This document shows, piece by piece, positions 7,811 through 15,099 of a stretch of DNA of 37,686 bases. A program made the position numbers and the translations under genes. The stretch is taken from NCBI RefSeq assembly GCF_003667505.1, contig NZ_RCVJ01000080.1, positions 1-37,686 of the forward strand, read 5' to 3'. The DNA comes from Micromonospora sp. BL4. GTDB lineage: Bacteria > Actinomycetota > Actinomycetes > Mycobacteriales > Micromonosporaceae. Position 1 is the first letter of the stretch. Each line of letters starts with the position of its first letter. The notes under the pieces are model-generated. The model was not told where the DNA came from. It made no database searches and saw only the letters and a list, made by a program, of their open reading frames with translations.

Positions 7811-8521
7811 ATGGCAGAAATCACTGGGGATCAGCGCGTCCAGTCCGAGGTGCTGGAGGGCCTGGCGACCGCTGTCAACCACCGTCGCTGGTTCGTCGAA
7901 CTGGCGGTGCCGTACCTCGGTGACGATCCGATCGAGGTCGGCAGCGGTCTCGGTGACTACGCGCTTGAATGGTCGCAGCGGCTCCCCCGGTTCACCGCCA
8001 CCGAGGCCGATCCGGATCGGCTGGTGCAGCTCAAGGAGCGCCTCGCCGACCAGCCGAGCATCGATGTCCGGCAGATGCTGCTGCCGCACAACGATCGGGG
8101 CGACTACAGCGCCGCGGTCTCGTACAACGTGCTGGAGCACATCGAGGACCACGTGGGCGCGCTGCGCAGCATGCGCGACCTGGTCCGACCCGGCGGCGCC
8201 GTGATCATCATCGTGCCGGCGTTCCAATTCGCGATGAGCCCCGCCGACATCGCCACCGGGCACGTCCGCCGCTACACGAAGAAGACGCTCGGAGCGGCGA
8301 TGACCGAGGCCGGCCTGACCGTGGAGAAGATCCACTACGCCAACGCGCTGGGTCTGCTCGGCTACTTCATGGCCACCAAGGTCTTCCGGCTGATGCCGAA
8401 GGAGGGCCCGATGGTGAAGGTGTACGACACGGTCGTCCTCCCGGCCACCAAGGCCGCCGAACAGCGCATCCGGCCCCCGTTCGGCCAGTCCGTCTTCGCC
8501 GTGGCCCGCGTCCCGTCCTGA
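7811..8521 (+). CDS. Class I SAM-dependent methyltransferase
   Basis: 236 aa from the ATG at 7811 (GAGGA about 8 nt upstream). Motif I of the Rossmann fold is IEVGSGLGDYA (Glu42-Gly48), the acidic residue after strand 2 is in FTATEADPDRL, and the central NVLEHIEDHVGALRSMRDLVRPGG phrase is typical of Methyltransf_11/25 enzymes. A lid region with HVRRYTKKTL follows, a pattern common in methyltransferases found beside glycosyltransferases. The substrate is unknown. It is divergent from the GT-C membrane protein at 5773-7599, which suggests, but does not prove, a shared pathway such as methylation of a glycan or polyprenyl intermediate. It is followed by a strong hairpin. Confidence 0.88.
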   Translation: MAEITGDQRVQSEVLEGLATAVNHRRWFVELAVPYLGDDPIEVGSGLGDYALEWSQRLPRFTATEADPDRLVQLKERLADQPSIDVRQMLLPHNDRGDYSAAVSYNVLEHIEDHVGALRSMRDLVRPGGAVIIIVPAFQFAMSPADIATGHVRRYTKKTLGAAMTEAGLTVEKIHYANALGLLGYFMATKVFRLMPKEGPMVKVYDTVVLPATKAAEQRIRPPFGQSVFAVARVPS

Positions 8522-8528
8522 CCACACC

Positions 8529-8576
8529 CCCCGCGATCTTGCACTTCCCTGCACGGGCGAGTGCAAGATCGCGGGG
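8529..8576. terminator. Bidirectional terminator hairpin
   Basis: Perfect 17-bp stem (8529-8545 with 8560-8576) with a 14-nt loop, between convergent stops at 8521 and 8583. The stem contains GCGATCTTGCACT and its complement, which is less G+C-rich than the other hairpins here. Confidence 0.8.
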
Positions 8577-8582
8577 CAGGGA

Positions 8583-9125
8583 TCATTCCTTGATCTGGTA
8601 GGTGGGACGGATCACCGCTCGGGCGAGGGTGTGGAACGTGAGGTTGAAGCCGACGTAGGCGGGGCTGGCGTCCGGGGTCAGGTCGAGGCGGTCGACGTCC
8701 AGGGCGTGCACCGCGAAGACGTACCGGTGCGGGCGGTCGCCGGGCGGCGGAGCCGCTCCGCCGTAGCCCTTCTCGCCGTAGTCGTTGCGGACCGAGAACG
8801 CTCCACCGAGGTCCGCGCCCGCCGCGCCACCCGCGCCGCTGGGCACCTGCGTGACGTCGACCGGCACGTTCACCAGCACCCAGTGCCAGAAGCCGCTGCC
8901 GGTCGGCGCGTCCGGGTCGTAGCAGGTCACGGTGAAGCTCTTCGTCTCGGCAGGGAAGTCCGACCAGGTCAGCTGCGGGGAGACGTTGTCGCCCCCGGTG
9001 CTGCCGTGCGCGTGCCGGGCATCCATCGGCTCGCCGTTCTGCACGTCGTCACTGGTCAGGGTGAACGAGGGCACCGTCGGCAGCAGCTCGTACGGGTCCG
9101 GGGCGATGGGTCGTTCCAGGGTCAT
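8583..9125 (-). CDS. YbhB/YbcL family Raf kinase inhibitor-like (PEBP) protein
   Basis: 180 aa from the ATG at 9125, with GGAAGGA about 8 nt upstream. The PEBP fold signature is present: SPQLTWSDFPAETKSFTVTCYDPDAP, then FWHWVLVNVPVDVTQVPSGAG and, later, DYGEKGYGGAAPPPGDRPHRYVF, which form the conserved ligand-binding pocket (Asp-Pro-Asp-Ala-Pro and the HW pair). Bacterial PEBPs are small cytoplasmic proteins of unclear function; the family is named for eukaryotic Raf kinase inhibitor and phosphatidylethanolamine binding. There is no signal peptide. It converges on the methyltransferase gene and is divergent from the small ORF at 9264, so it appears monocistronic. Confidence 0.93.
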   Translation of the reverse strand: MTLERPIAPDPYELLPTVPSFTLTSDDVQNGEPMDARHAHGSTGGDNVSPQLTWSDFPAETKSFTVTCYDPDAPTGSGFWHWVLVNVPVDVTQVPSGAGGAAGADLGGAFSVRNDYGEKGYGGAAPPPGDRPHRYVFAVHALDVDRLDLTPDASPAYVGFNLTFHTLARAVIRPTYQIKE

Positions 9126-9263
9126 CGGGACGCGTCCTTCCGGTCTTCGCGGAGATTCCTGCCCCTTCTTACCCCTTCGTGGCCTCTCCGACGACCGGAA
9201 GCGGTGGTGCCGGGTCGACGGCGCTACCGTTGAGTCCGGGCCAACGCTCCACAGGGGGACCTC

Positions 9264-9419
9264 GTGGCCGGGATCTGGCGGGACTTCGTGGCAGCCGTCT
9301 TCACCGCGCTGCGCCGCCGGGACGAGCGGGCCATCGCCGAGGAGCGCCGGCGCGCGATCGAACGGCTGGCCGACGAGACGATCCGGGAGAGCCGGCGGGC
9401 CACGGACCCACCGGAGTGA
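9264..9419 (+). CDS. Possible small protein of 51 aa
   Basis: GTG at 9264, with an AGGGGGA purine stretch about 5 nt upstream, opens a 51-codon frame ending in TGA at 9417-9419. The product has a short hydrophobic/aromatic N-terminus (AGIWRDFVAAVFTALRR) and then a strongly charged Arg/Glu/Ala helix (ERAIAEERRRAIERLADE), consistent with an amphipathic or coiled-coil small protein that might associate with the membrane or a partner. I do not recognise a family. It lies 71 nt before LtrA in the same orientation. It could be chance in this G+C-rich DNA. Confidence 0.45.
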   Translation: MAGIWRDFVAAVFTALRRRDERAIAEERRRAIERLADETIRESRRATDPPE

Positions 9420-9490
9420 CGGCGACCAGGGGTACGGGACCAGTTGCCTGAATCGCCGTGAGGCGGCCTGGCGGCGATGAAGATGAGGTG

Positions 9491-10711
9491 ATGGGGCGGA
9501 TCTTCCGGTCGCGGCCGGTGGTGACCAAGGAGACGCACCGCACAACCCTGTTCGAGATCTTCTTCGACCTCGTGTTCGTCTTCGGCTTCATCCGGGTCAC
9601 CGAGTTCATGAGCGCGCGGCCCGCGCCGATGACCCTGGTGCAGGGTTTCCTCGTGCTCCTGCTGTTGTGGAACTCCTGGCTGGTGTACTCCTGGTTGGGA
9701 AACCAGGCCCGCATCGATGTCGGGCTGATCCGTACCGGCGTCACCGTCGCCATGGCAGCCGTCTTCCTCGCCGGTCTCGTCATCCCCGACGTCTGGAAAT
9801 CCGGTCCGGGAGCGTTGGGGCCCCGGCTGATCCTGGTGCTCGCCTACATCGTGGTGAGAGTGATCCATCTGGTCCTCTACCACTGGGCCGCCGAGGGCAA
9901 CCGGCAACTGCTCCGGACCATTCGCGTGTACGCCCTCTCCACCGCGCTGTCCTGGATCCCGCTGGTCCTCGGTGCCGTGTTCGGCGGCACCGCGCAGATC
10001 CTGCTCTGGACGGCAGCGCTCGCGGTCGACCTGGGAGGCGGGGTGGTCGCCTCCGTGCTGAGCGGATGGCCCCTCCGCAGCCCGGGCCACTTCACCGAGC
10101 GACACAGCCTTGTGGTGATCATCGCGCTCGGCGAGTCGCTGATCTCGGTGGGCGCCGGGATCGGGGCGGGAATGATCCATGGACCGGTCCTGGTGGCCGC
10201 GCTCCTCACGCTCGCCGTCACGGTCTGCCTGTGGTGGCTCTACTCCCGGAACGCGGTCGCCGCCGGTGAGGAACTGACGATGAAATCCGGCGCGCGGCGG
10301 GGTCGGGTGGCCGCCGACGCCTACACCGTTGCCCACTTTCCGCTGATCGCCGGCATCATCTACGTGGCGCTGGGGGTCGAGCAGGTGCTCGCCGACCTGG
10401 CACACCATGAGTCCTCCGACACCGCCGGGTTGCGCCTGGACTGGACGCCGGCGGTCGCCCTGTTCGGCGGAACCGCCCTGTACCTCGTGGGCCGGGCGAC
10501 CTTCCTGAGCCTCACCGTCCGGTCCGTGGCACCCCGACAAGTTCTCGCGCCCGCTGCGGTGCTGCTACTCCTTCCTGCCGGCCGGTTCCTGCCCGGCCTG
10601 GTCGCTCTCGGCCTGCTCACCGCGTTCCTCGTCGTTCTCGCCGGCTACGAGGCGGCCATCCGCGGGCGAGGATCCGGTGCCCGATCGGACCCGGACGTCA
10701 CGGTCGGATGA
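9491..10711 (+). CDS. ltrA: Low temperature requirement protein A (LtrA family)
   Basis: 406 aa polytopic membrane protein from the ATG at 9491 (GAGG just upstream; an in-frame GTG at 9458 is less likely). The family hallmarks are clear: an N-terminal TLFEIFFDLVFVFGF helix and the central HFTERHSLVVIIALGESLI motif, with about ten or more hydrophobic helices in all. LtrA was named from a Listeria mutant unable to grow in the cold; the biochemical function is unknown. The C-terminal tail is short and basic/acidic. The gene converges on the damaged dehydrogenase, overlapping its stop by 14 nt. No recognisable operon partner apart from the small ORF upstream. Confidence 0.92.
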   Translation: MGRIFRSRPVVTKETHRTTLFEIFFDLVFVFGFIRVTEFMSARPAPMTLVQGFLVLLLLWNSWLVYSWLGNQARIDVGLIRTGVTVAMAAVFLAGLVIPDVWKSGPGALGPRLILVLAYIVVRVIHLVLYHWAAEGNRQLLRTIRVYALSTALSWIPLVLGAVFGGTAQILLWTAALAVDLGGGVVASVLSGWPLRSPGHFTERHSLVVIIALGESLISVGAGIGAGMIHGPVLVAALLTLAVTVCLWWLYSRNAVAAGEELTMKSGARRGRVAADAYTVAHFPLIAGIIYVALGVEQVLADLAHHESSDTAGLRLDWTPAVALFGGTALYLVGRATFLSLTVRSVAPRQVLAPAAVLLLLPAGRFLPGLVALGLLTAFLVVLAGYEAAIRGRGSGARSDPDVTVG

Positions 10712-11610
10712 CGACGTTCGCGAGCGGCTCGCCCGCCGCGTACCGCCGGACCTGGTCGACCAGCAGCCGGCGGGCCCGGGGCGCCATGGCGGCGGTCAGG
10801 CCGCCGACGTGCGGGCTGATCAGGACGTTCGGTGCGGACCACAGCGGGTGGTCGGCCGGCAGTGGCTCGGGTTCGGTGACGTCCAGGGCAGCGTGCAGCC
10901 GGCCCGCGTCGAGCTCGGCGAGCAGCGCCTCGGTGTCCACCACCCGCCCCCGGGCCACGTTCACCAGCAGCGCGCCGTCGGCCATCCTGGCGAGGAAGTC
11001 CTTGTCCACCAGGCCTTCGGTCTCCGGGGTCAGCGGCGTGGCCAGGATGACGACGTCCGCTCGTGGCAACAGCTCCGAAACTTCGGAGATCGGCCGTACG
11101 CCGGGGCGGGGGCTCCGGGCCACTCGACTGATCTCCACCTCGAACCCGGCGAGCCGGCGCTCGATCGCGGCGCCGATCGAGCCGTACCCGACGATCAGCA
11201 CCCGGGCGTCAGCCAGCCCGGCCGACCACCCCGTGGCCCAGCGGCCCTCGGCCCCCGCCTGGACGAATTCCGGCAGCCGGCGGCGGGCGGCGAGGGTGAG
11301 CGCCACGGCCAGCTCGGCGGTGGCCGCGTCGTGCACGCCCCGGCCGTTGGCCAGCGTCAGGCCGGGCCGCAGGTACGGCAGGACATGGTCGTAGCCGGCG
11401 GTCACGGTCTGCACCACCTTGAGCCGGGGGCATCCGGGCGATCGGCTCGCAGAACCGGGGATCGATGACCCCGTACGGAACCGCGTAGAACTCGACATCG
11501 TCCAGGTTCTCGGGCACGGACCCCGTGCCGTCGTACAGCGCGACGTCCAGATCGCCAAGCTCGGCCAACGCGTCGGGGTGAGAGATCAAGTAGCGCACGA
11601 GCACCATCAT
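10698..11610 (-). pseudogene. D-2-hydroxyacid dehydrogenase, frameshifted
   Basis: Two frames on the minus strand together make one complete family member of about 303 aa. The first (ATG at 11610 or 11607) gives MVLVRYLISHPDALAELGDL up to ...DPRFCEPIARMP. The second continues with RLKVVQTVTAGYDHVLPYL to the stop at 10698. The break is at a run of five G on the plus strand (11426-11430); one fewer base restores the frame. The downstream part has the full NAD domain: GYGSIGAAIERRL, catalytic Arg in NVARGRVVD, Glu in DVTEPEPLP and His in SPHVGG. The family reduces 2-ketoacids to D-2-hydroxyacids (phosphoglycerate or glyoxylate/hydroxypyruvate reductase type). This is either a true recent frameshift or a homopolymer sequencing error. 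It is downstream of tRNA-Ser on the same strand. Confidence 0.85.
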
Positions 11611-11703
11611 GCTGGATCGCCCGGAGCGGGGCCGCTCGCCGTCCACAGACCCACCCCGACCGGCGTTTGCGCTGGTCAGGGTGCGTTTGAGCTGTTCCGA
11701 GGG

Positions 11704-11790
11704 CGGAGGGTGTGGGATTCGAACCCACGAAGACATCGCTGCCTTACCGGTTTTCAAGACCAGCGCCATCGGCCACTAGGCGAACCCTCC
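11704..11790 (-). tRNA. tRNA-Ser (anticodon UGA)
   Basis: Minus strand: acceptor GGAGGGT pairs with ACCCTCC at the 3' end, discriminator G, CCA not encoded. The D arm is GCCTAGTGGCCGATGGC, the anticodon arm is CTGGT-CTTGAAA-ACCGG giving anticodon TGA. A long variable arm (class II, as expected for Ser) and a canonical T arm GTGGG-TTCGAAT-CCCAC follow. Total 87 nt. Confidence 0.96.
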
Positions 11791-11969
11791 CGGGCCACCA
11801 CCCGAGGGTGCGCGGCCGTGCCTAGTCTGCCATGGCACCGGGCGCGCGGCCCGGCGTCCCTCCCCGACCGGGCGGCCCAGCGCCGGAGCCGGTACGGAGG
11901 TCCACAGTGGCTGCCGGGGCGGATCGGGTGCGCCTGCGGCCCGCAGTGTGATCGGGTAAGACTGAGCCC

Positions 11970-12947
11970 ATGCGAGCCATCACCATTCCGCAGCCCGGTG
12001 GACCCGACGCGCTGATCTGGGCTGAGGTCCCCGATCCCGAGCCCGGCCCGGGCGAGGTGATCGTTGACGTGCGGGCCGCCGGGGTCAACCGCGCGGACCT
12101 GCTGCAACGGCAGGGGCACTACCCCCCGCCGCCCGGCGCGCCCGAATACCCCGGCCTGGAGTGCTCCGGGGTGATCAGCGCGGTCGGTCCGGAGGTGACC
12201 GGGTGGGCGATCGGCCAGCAGGTCTGCGCGCTTCTGACCGGCGGCGGGTACGCCGAGCGGGTCGCGGTCCCCGCCGAGCAGTTGCTGCCGGTGCCGGGCG
12301 GTGTCGACCTGGTCGACGCCGCGGCGCTGCCCGAGGTGGCCTGCACCGTCTGGTCGAACCTGCTCCCGGTGGGCCGGCTCCATTCGGGCGACACGCTGCT
12401 GGTGCACGGCGGCGGTAGCGGAATCGGCACCTTCGCGATCCAGTTCGGGGCGGCCCTCGGCGCCACGGTCCTGACGACCGCGCGGGCGGCCAAGCATCCC
12501 AGACTGCGCGAACTGGGCGCGGCGCACACGATCGACTACCGGGAACAGGACTTCGTCGAGGAGGTCCGGCGGGCCACCGACGGCCACGGCGCGGACGTCG
12601 TCCTCGACATCATGGGCGCGTCCTACCTGGGCCGCAACGTCGCCGCGTTGGCCACCGGCGGCCGGCTGGTGGTGATCGGGCTACAGGGTGGCCGCAAGGC
12701 CGAACTGGATCTCGGCGCGCTGCTGACCAAGCGAGCCAGCGTCGCGGCGACGACCCTGCGGGCGCGGCCGCTCAGCGAGAAGGCGGAGATCGTCCGGGGC
12801 GTACGGGACGAGGTGTGGCCGTTGATCGAGGCCGGCCGGATCAGGCCGGTGGTGGACCGGCGGCTGCCGATCAGCGAGGCGGCGGAGGCGCACCGGCTGG
12901 TCGAGTCGAACGACCACGTCGGCAAGGTGCTGCTCACGGTCGGTTGA
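11970..12947 (+). CDS. NAD(P)H:quinone oxidoreductase, zinc-free MDR (PIG3-like)
   Basis: 325 aa medium-chain dehydrogenase/reductase. The N-terminal GroES-like domain shows AAGVNRADLLQRQGHYPPPPG, the hallmark of the PIG3/quinone oxidoreductase branch, without the zinc ligands of alcohol dehydrogenases. The NAD(P) domain has LLVHGGGSGIGTFAIQFGAALGATV. The C-terminus ends in the typical AEAHRLVESNDHVGKVLLTV. Expected role: NADPH-dependent reduction of quinones or other enones in the cytoplasm. No Shine-Dalgarno is seen; TAAGAC (11957-11962) lies 7 nt before the ATG, so the message may be leaderless. It converges on soxR with 29 nt between stops. SoxR proteins respond to redox-cycling compounds, so proximity to a quinone reductase is biologically sensible. 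Confidence 0.92.
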   Translation: MRAITIPQPGGPDALIWAEVPDPEPGPGEVIVDVRAAGVNRADLLQRQGHYPPPPGAPEYPGLECSGVISAVGPEVTGWAIGQQVCALLTGGGYAERVAVPAEQLLPVPGGVDLVDAAALPEVACTVWSNLLPVGRLHSGDTLLVHGGGSGIGTFAIQFGAALGATVLTTARAAKHPRLRELGAAHTIDYREQDFVEEVRRATDGHGADVVLDIMGASYLGRNVAALATGGRLVVIGLQGGRKAELDLGALLTKRASVAATTLRARPLSEKAEIVRGVRDEVWPLIEAGRIRPVVDRRLPISEAAEAHRLVESNDHVGKVLLTVG

Positions 12948-12976
12948 CGCGGTCGTCCGGCGGGATGGGGCGCGCG

Positions 12977-13435
12977 TCAGGCGGTCGCGTCGGCCTCCGG
13001 CCGGGGCAGCATCAGGCGGGCGCCGGGCCCCTCGCCGCCGAGGGCGTCACCGGGGTTGTTGAGCGCGCAGCGTTGCAGGGACAGACAGCCGCAGCCGATG
13101 CAGCCGTCCAGGTCGTCGCGGAGCTTGCTGAGCAGCCGGATCCTCTCGTCCAGCCGACCCCGCCAACTGGCGGAGAGCCGCGCCCAGTCCTGCGGGCTGG
13201 GCGTACGAGCCTCGGGCAGCGAGTCCAGCGCCGCGCGGATCTCGTCCAGCGAGACGCCGACCTGCTGGGAGATCCGGATGAAGGCGACGCGGCGCAGTTC
13301 GGCGCGGGCGTACCGGCGCTGGTTGCCGCCGGTACGGTCGGCGCGAATCAGGCCGAGCCGCTCGTAGTAGCGCAGCGCCGACGGCGCCACGCCCGAACGG
13401 GCGGCCAGCTCGCCGATGGTCAGTGAGTCCTGCAT
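12977..13435 (-). CDS. soxR: Redox-sensitive transcriptional activator SoxR (MerR family)
   Basis: 152 aa from the ATG at 13435 (AAGGA 7 nt upstream; a GTG directly before it is an alternative). The N-terminal MerR winged helix-turn-helix shows LTIGELAARSGVAPSALRYYE and GNQRRY. A coiled dimerisation helix follows. The 2Fe-2S site is intact: Cys112-x2-Cys115-x-Cys117-x5-Cys123 in CIGCGCLSLQRC, followed by NNPGD, as in Escherichia coli SoxR. In streptomycetes SoxR senses redox-active metabolites and activates a handful of oxidoreductase and transporter genes, with no SoxS partner. A perfect 9-bp dyad lies just upstream, shared with the divergent transketolase genes. Confidence 0.97.
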   Translation of the reverse strand: MQDSLTIGELAARSGVAPSALRYYERLGLIRADRTGGNQRRYARAELRRVAFIRISQQVGVSLDEIRAALDSLPEARTPSPQDWARLSASWRGRLDERIRLLSKLRDDLDGCIGCGCLSLQRCALNNPGDALGGEGPGARLMLPRPEADATA

Positions 13436-13448
13436 CACCCGGTCCTTG

Positions 13449-13470
13449 AGTTGAAGTGCCCTTCAACTCA
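13449..13470. promoter_or_regulatory. Probable SoxR operator between soxR and split transketolase
   Basis: Perfect 9-bp inverted repeat AGTTGAAG-type: GAGTTGAAG and CTTCAACTC separated by TGCC (22 bp in all, lying within about 13448-13470). On the plus strand TTGAGT (13446-13451) and CAGGCT (13471-13476) flank it with a 19-nt spacer, the stretched geometry at which MerR-family activators work, with the dyad inside the spacer. The predicted start point falls at the first transketolase ATG (13483). Confidence 0.65.
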
Positions 13471-13482
13471 CAGGCTATCCAG

Positions 13483-14190
13483 ATGATGATGACGACCGCC
13501 AACGGGACGATGCCCCCGGTGCCGGGGCCGGTGGCCGGCCCACTGGAACAGCTACGCGCCGGCAGGGAGTTCGGCGCCAACGTGTACTCGACGATCGATG
13601 TCCTCTGGGTGCTCTACCACCGCGTCCTGCGGATCACCCCGGAGACCGTCGACGATCCCGAGCGGGACCGCTTCCTGCTCTCCAAGGGGCACGCCGTCGC
13701 CGGCTACTACGCGGTGCTCGCCGCGAAGGGCTTCCTCCGCGCCGGCTGGCTCGACGACCAGGGCGGACCGGCGAGCCGCCTCGGCGACCATCCGGACCGG
13801 ACCCTGGTGCCGGGCGTGGAGATCGGCTCCGGCTCGCTCGGGCACGGCCTCGGCCTGGGCGTGGGCACCGCGCTCGGCCTGCGAGCCCAGGGCCTGCTCA
13901 CCCCCCGGGTGTACGTGCTGCTCGGCGACGCCGAACTCGACGAGGGATCGAACCACGAGGCGATCGCGTACGCCGGCGCCACCGGCCTCGGCAGCCTGAC
14001 CGCGGTGGTTGTCGACAACCACTCGGCCACCCACGGCTGGCCGGGCGGCGCGGCGGCCCGGTTCACGGTGAACGGCTGGACCGCCAGCACCGTCGACGGG
14101 CACGACCACGACGCGCTGCACACCGCCCTCACCGGCCAGCACCAGGACCGGCCGCACGTCGTCGTCGCGGTCGTCAGGACGGAGGAGTGA
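13483..14190 (+). CDS. Transketolase, N-terminal (TPP-binding) subunit
   Basis: 235 aa from the first of three consecutive in-frame ATGs. Visible hallmarks are LSKGHAVAGYYAVLAAKGF (the conserved SKGH segment) and GSGSLGHGLGLGVGTALG. The thiamine-diphosphate/metal motif is GDAELDEGSNHEA (from Gly148) with VVDNHSA; the aromatic residue usual in EGxxWEA is Asn-His here. It is half the length of a standard transketolase because the C-terminal half is a separate gene starting 2 nt after this stop. Together they should transfer two-carbon units between sugar phosphates, or make a specialised ketose precursor as split transketolases in some secondary-metabolite pathways do. There is no Shine-Dalgarno; the gene may be leaderless and under the SoxR dyad. 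Confidence 0.88.
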   Translation: MMMTTANGTMPPVPGPVAGPLEQLRAGREFGANVYSTIDVLWVLYHRVLRITPETVDDPERDRFLLSKGHAVAGYYAVLAAKGFLRAGWLDDQGGPASRLGDHPDRTLVPGVEIGSGSLGHGLGLGVGTALGLRAQGLLTPRVYVLLGDAELDEGSNHEAIAYAGATGLGSLTAVVVDNHSATHGWPGGAAARFTVNGWTASTVDGHDHDALHTALTGQHQDRPHVVVAVVRTEE

Positions 14191-14192
14191 CA

Positions 14193-15095
14193 ATGCGCGA
14201 CATCTTCATCGACACCACCGCCGAGTTGCTGACCGAGAATCCGCGTACAGCGCTGGTGCTCGCGGACATCTCCGCCGCCGCGTTCGCCCCGGCCGCCGCG
14301 CGGCATCCGGACCGGGTGCTCAACGTCGGCATCCGGGAACAGCTGATGGTCGGAGTGGCCGGCGGCCTCGCCCTCACCGGCCTGCGGCCGATCGTGCACA
14401 GCTACGCGCCGTTCCTCATCGAGCGGGCGTACGAGCAGCTCAAGTTGGACCTGGACCATCAGGCCGCGACCGCGGTGCTGGTCAGCGTCGGAGCCTCGTA
14501 CGACCGCGCGGCGGCCGGCCGGACGCACCTGTCCCCGGCGGACGTGTCACTGATCGACACCCTGCACGGCTGGACCGTGCACGTCCCCGGCCACCCGGCC
14601 GAGGTGCCCGCGCTGCTGCGGGACGCGGTGGCCGGCGACGGCTCGGCGTACCTGCGGCTCTCGGTACTGCGGAACGACCGGCCACGCGGCGGCGACGGCT
14701 CGCTCGCGGTGGTGCGGAATGCCGGGCCCGGGGCCCCGCTGCTGGTGGCGGTCGGACCGGCGCTGGACGCGGCGCTGGCCGCGGTCGCCGATCTGCCGGT
14801 CACCGTGGCCTACACCCACCGGCCGCGACCGTTCGACACCGCCGGGCTGCGGGCACGGGCGGGAACCGAGGTGATCCTGGTCGAGCCGTACCTGGCCGGC
14901 ACGTCCAGCCGGGTGGTGTCGGCGGCCCTGGTGGACCGGCCACATCGGCTGCTGGCGCTCGGGGTGGGGAGGGCGGATCTGCGTCGCTACGGCTCGCCCG
15001 AGGACCACAACCGGTGGCACGGGCTGGACAGCGCCGGCCTGCGCCGTTCCGTCGACGCCTTCCTGGCCGGGGCCCTGCTGGCCGCCGGTCGCTGA
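14193..15095 (+). CDS. Transketolase, C-terminal subunit
   Basis: 300 aa from the ATG at 14193 with GGAGGA 6 nt upstream, overlapping the end of the previous gene; the GTG at 14187 is too close to that site. It has the pyrimidine-binding transketolase domain with catalytic Glu49 in NVGIREQLMVGVAGGLAL, then LTGLRPIVHSYAPFLIERAYEQLKLDL, and a C-terminal transketolase_C region (VILVEPYLAGTSSRVVSAAL). It is probably a heterodimer or heterotetramer with the product of the adjacent gene. Its stop overlaps a 14-bp palindrome shared with the convergent GT2 gene, leaving only 4 nt between the two stops. Confidence 0.88.
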   Translation: MRDIFIDTTAELLTENPRTALVLADISAAAFAPAAARHPDRVLNVGIREQLMVGVAGGLALTGLRPIVHSYAPFLIERAYEQLKLDLDHQAATAVLVSVGASYDRAAAGRTHLSPADVSLIDTLHGWTVHVPGHPAEVPALLRDAVAGDGSAYLRLSVLRNDRPRGGDGSLAVVRNAGPGAPLLVAVGPALDAALAAVADLPVTVAYTHRPRPFDTAGLRARAGTEVILVEPYLAGTSSRVVSAALVDRPHRLLALGVGRADLRRYGSPEDHNRWHGLDSAGLRRSVDAFLAGALLAAGR

Positions 15096-15099
15096 CCGG

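Noticed and set aside
11209..11769. ATG at 11769 as the start of the dehydrogenase
   Set aside because: The extra N-terminus is a translation of the tRNA-Ser gene and spacer. The family-like sequence begins at 11610.
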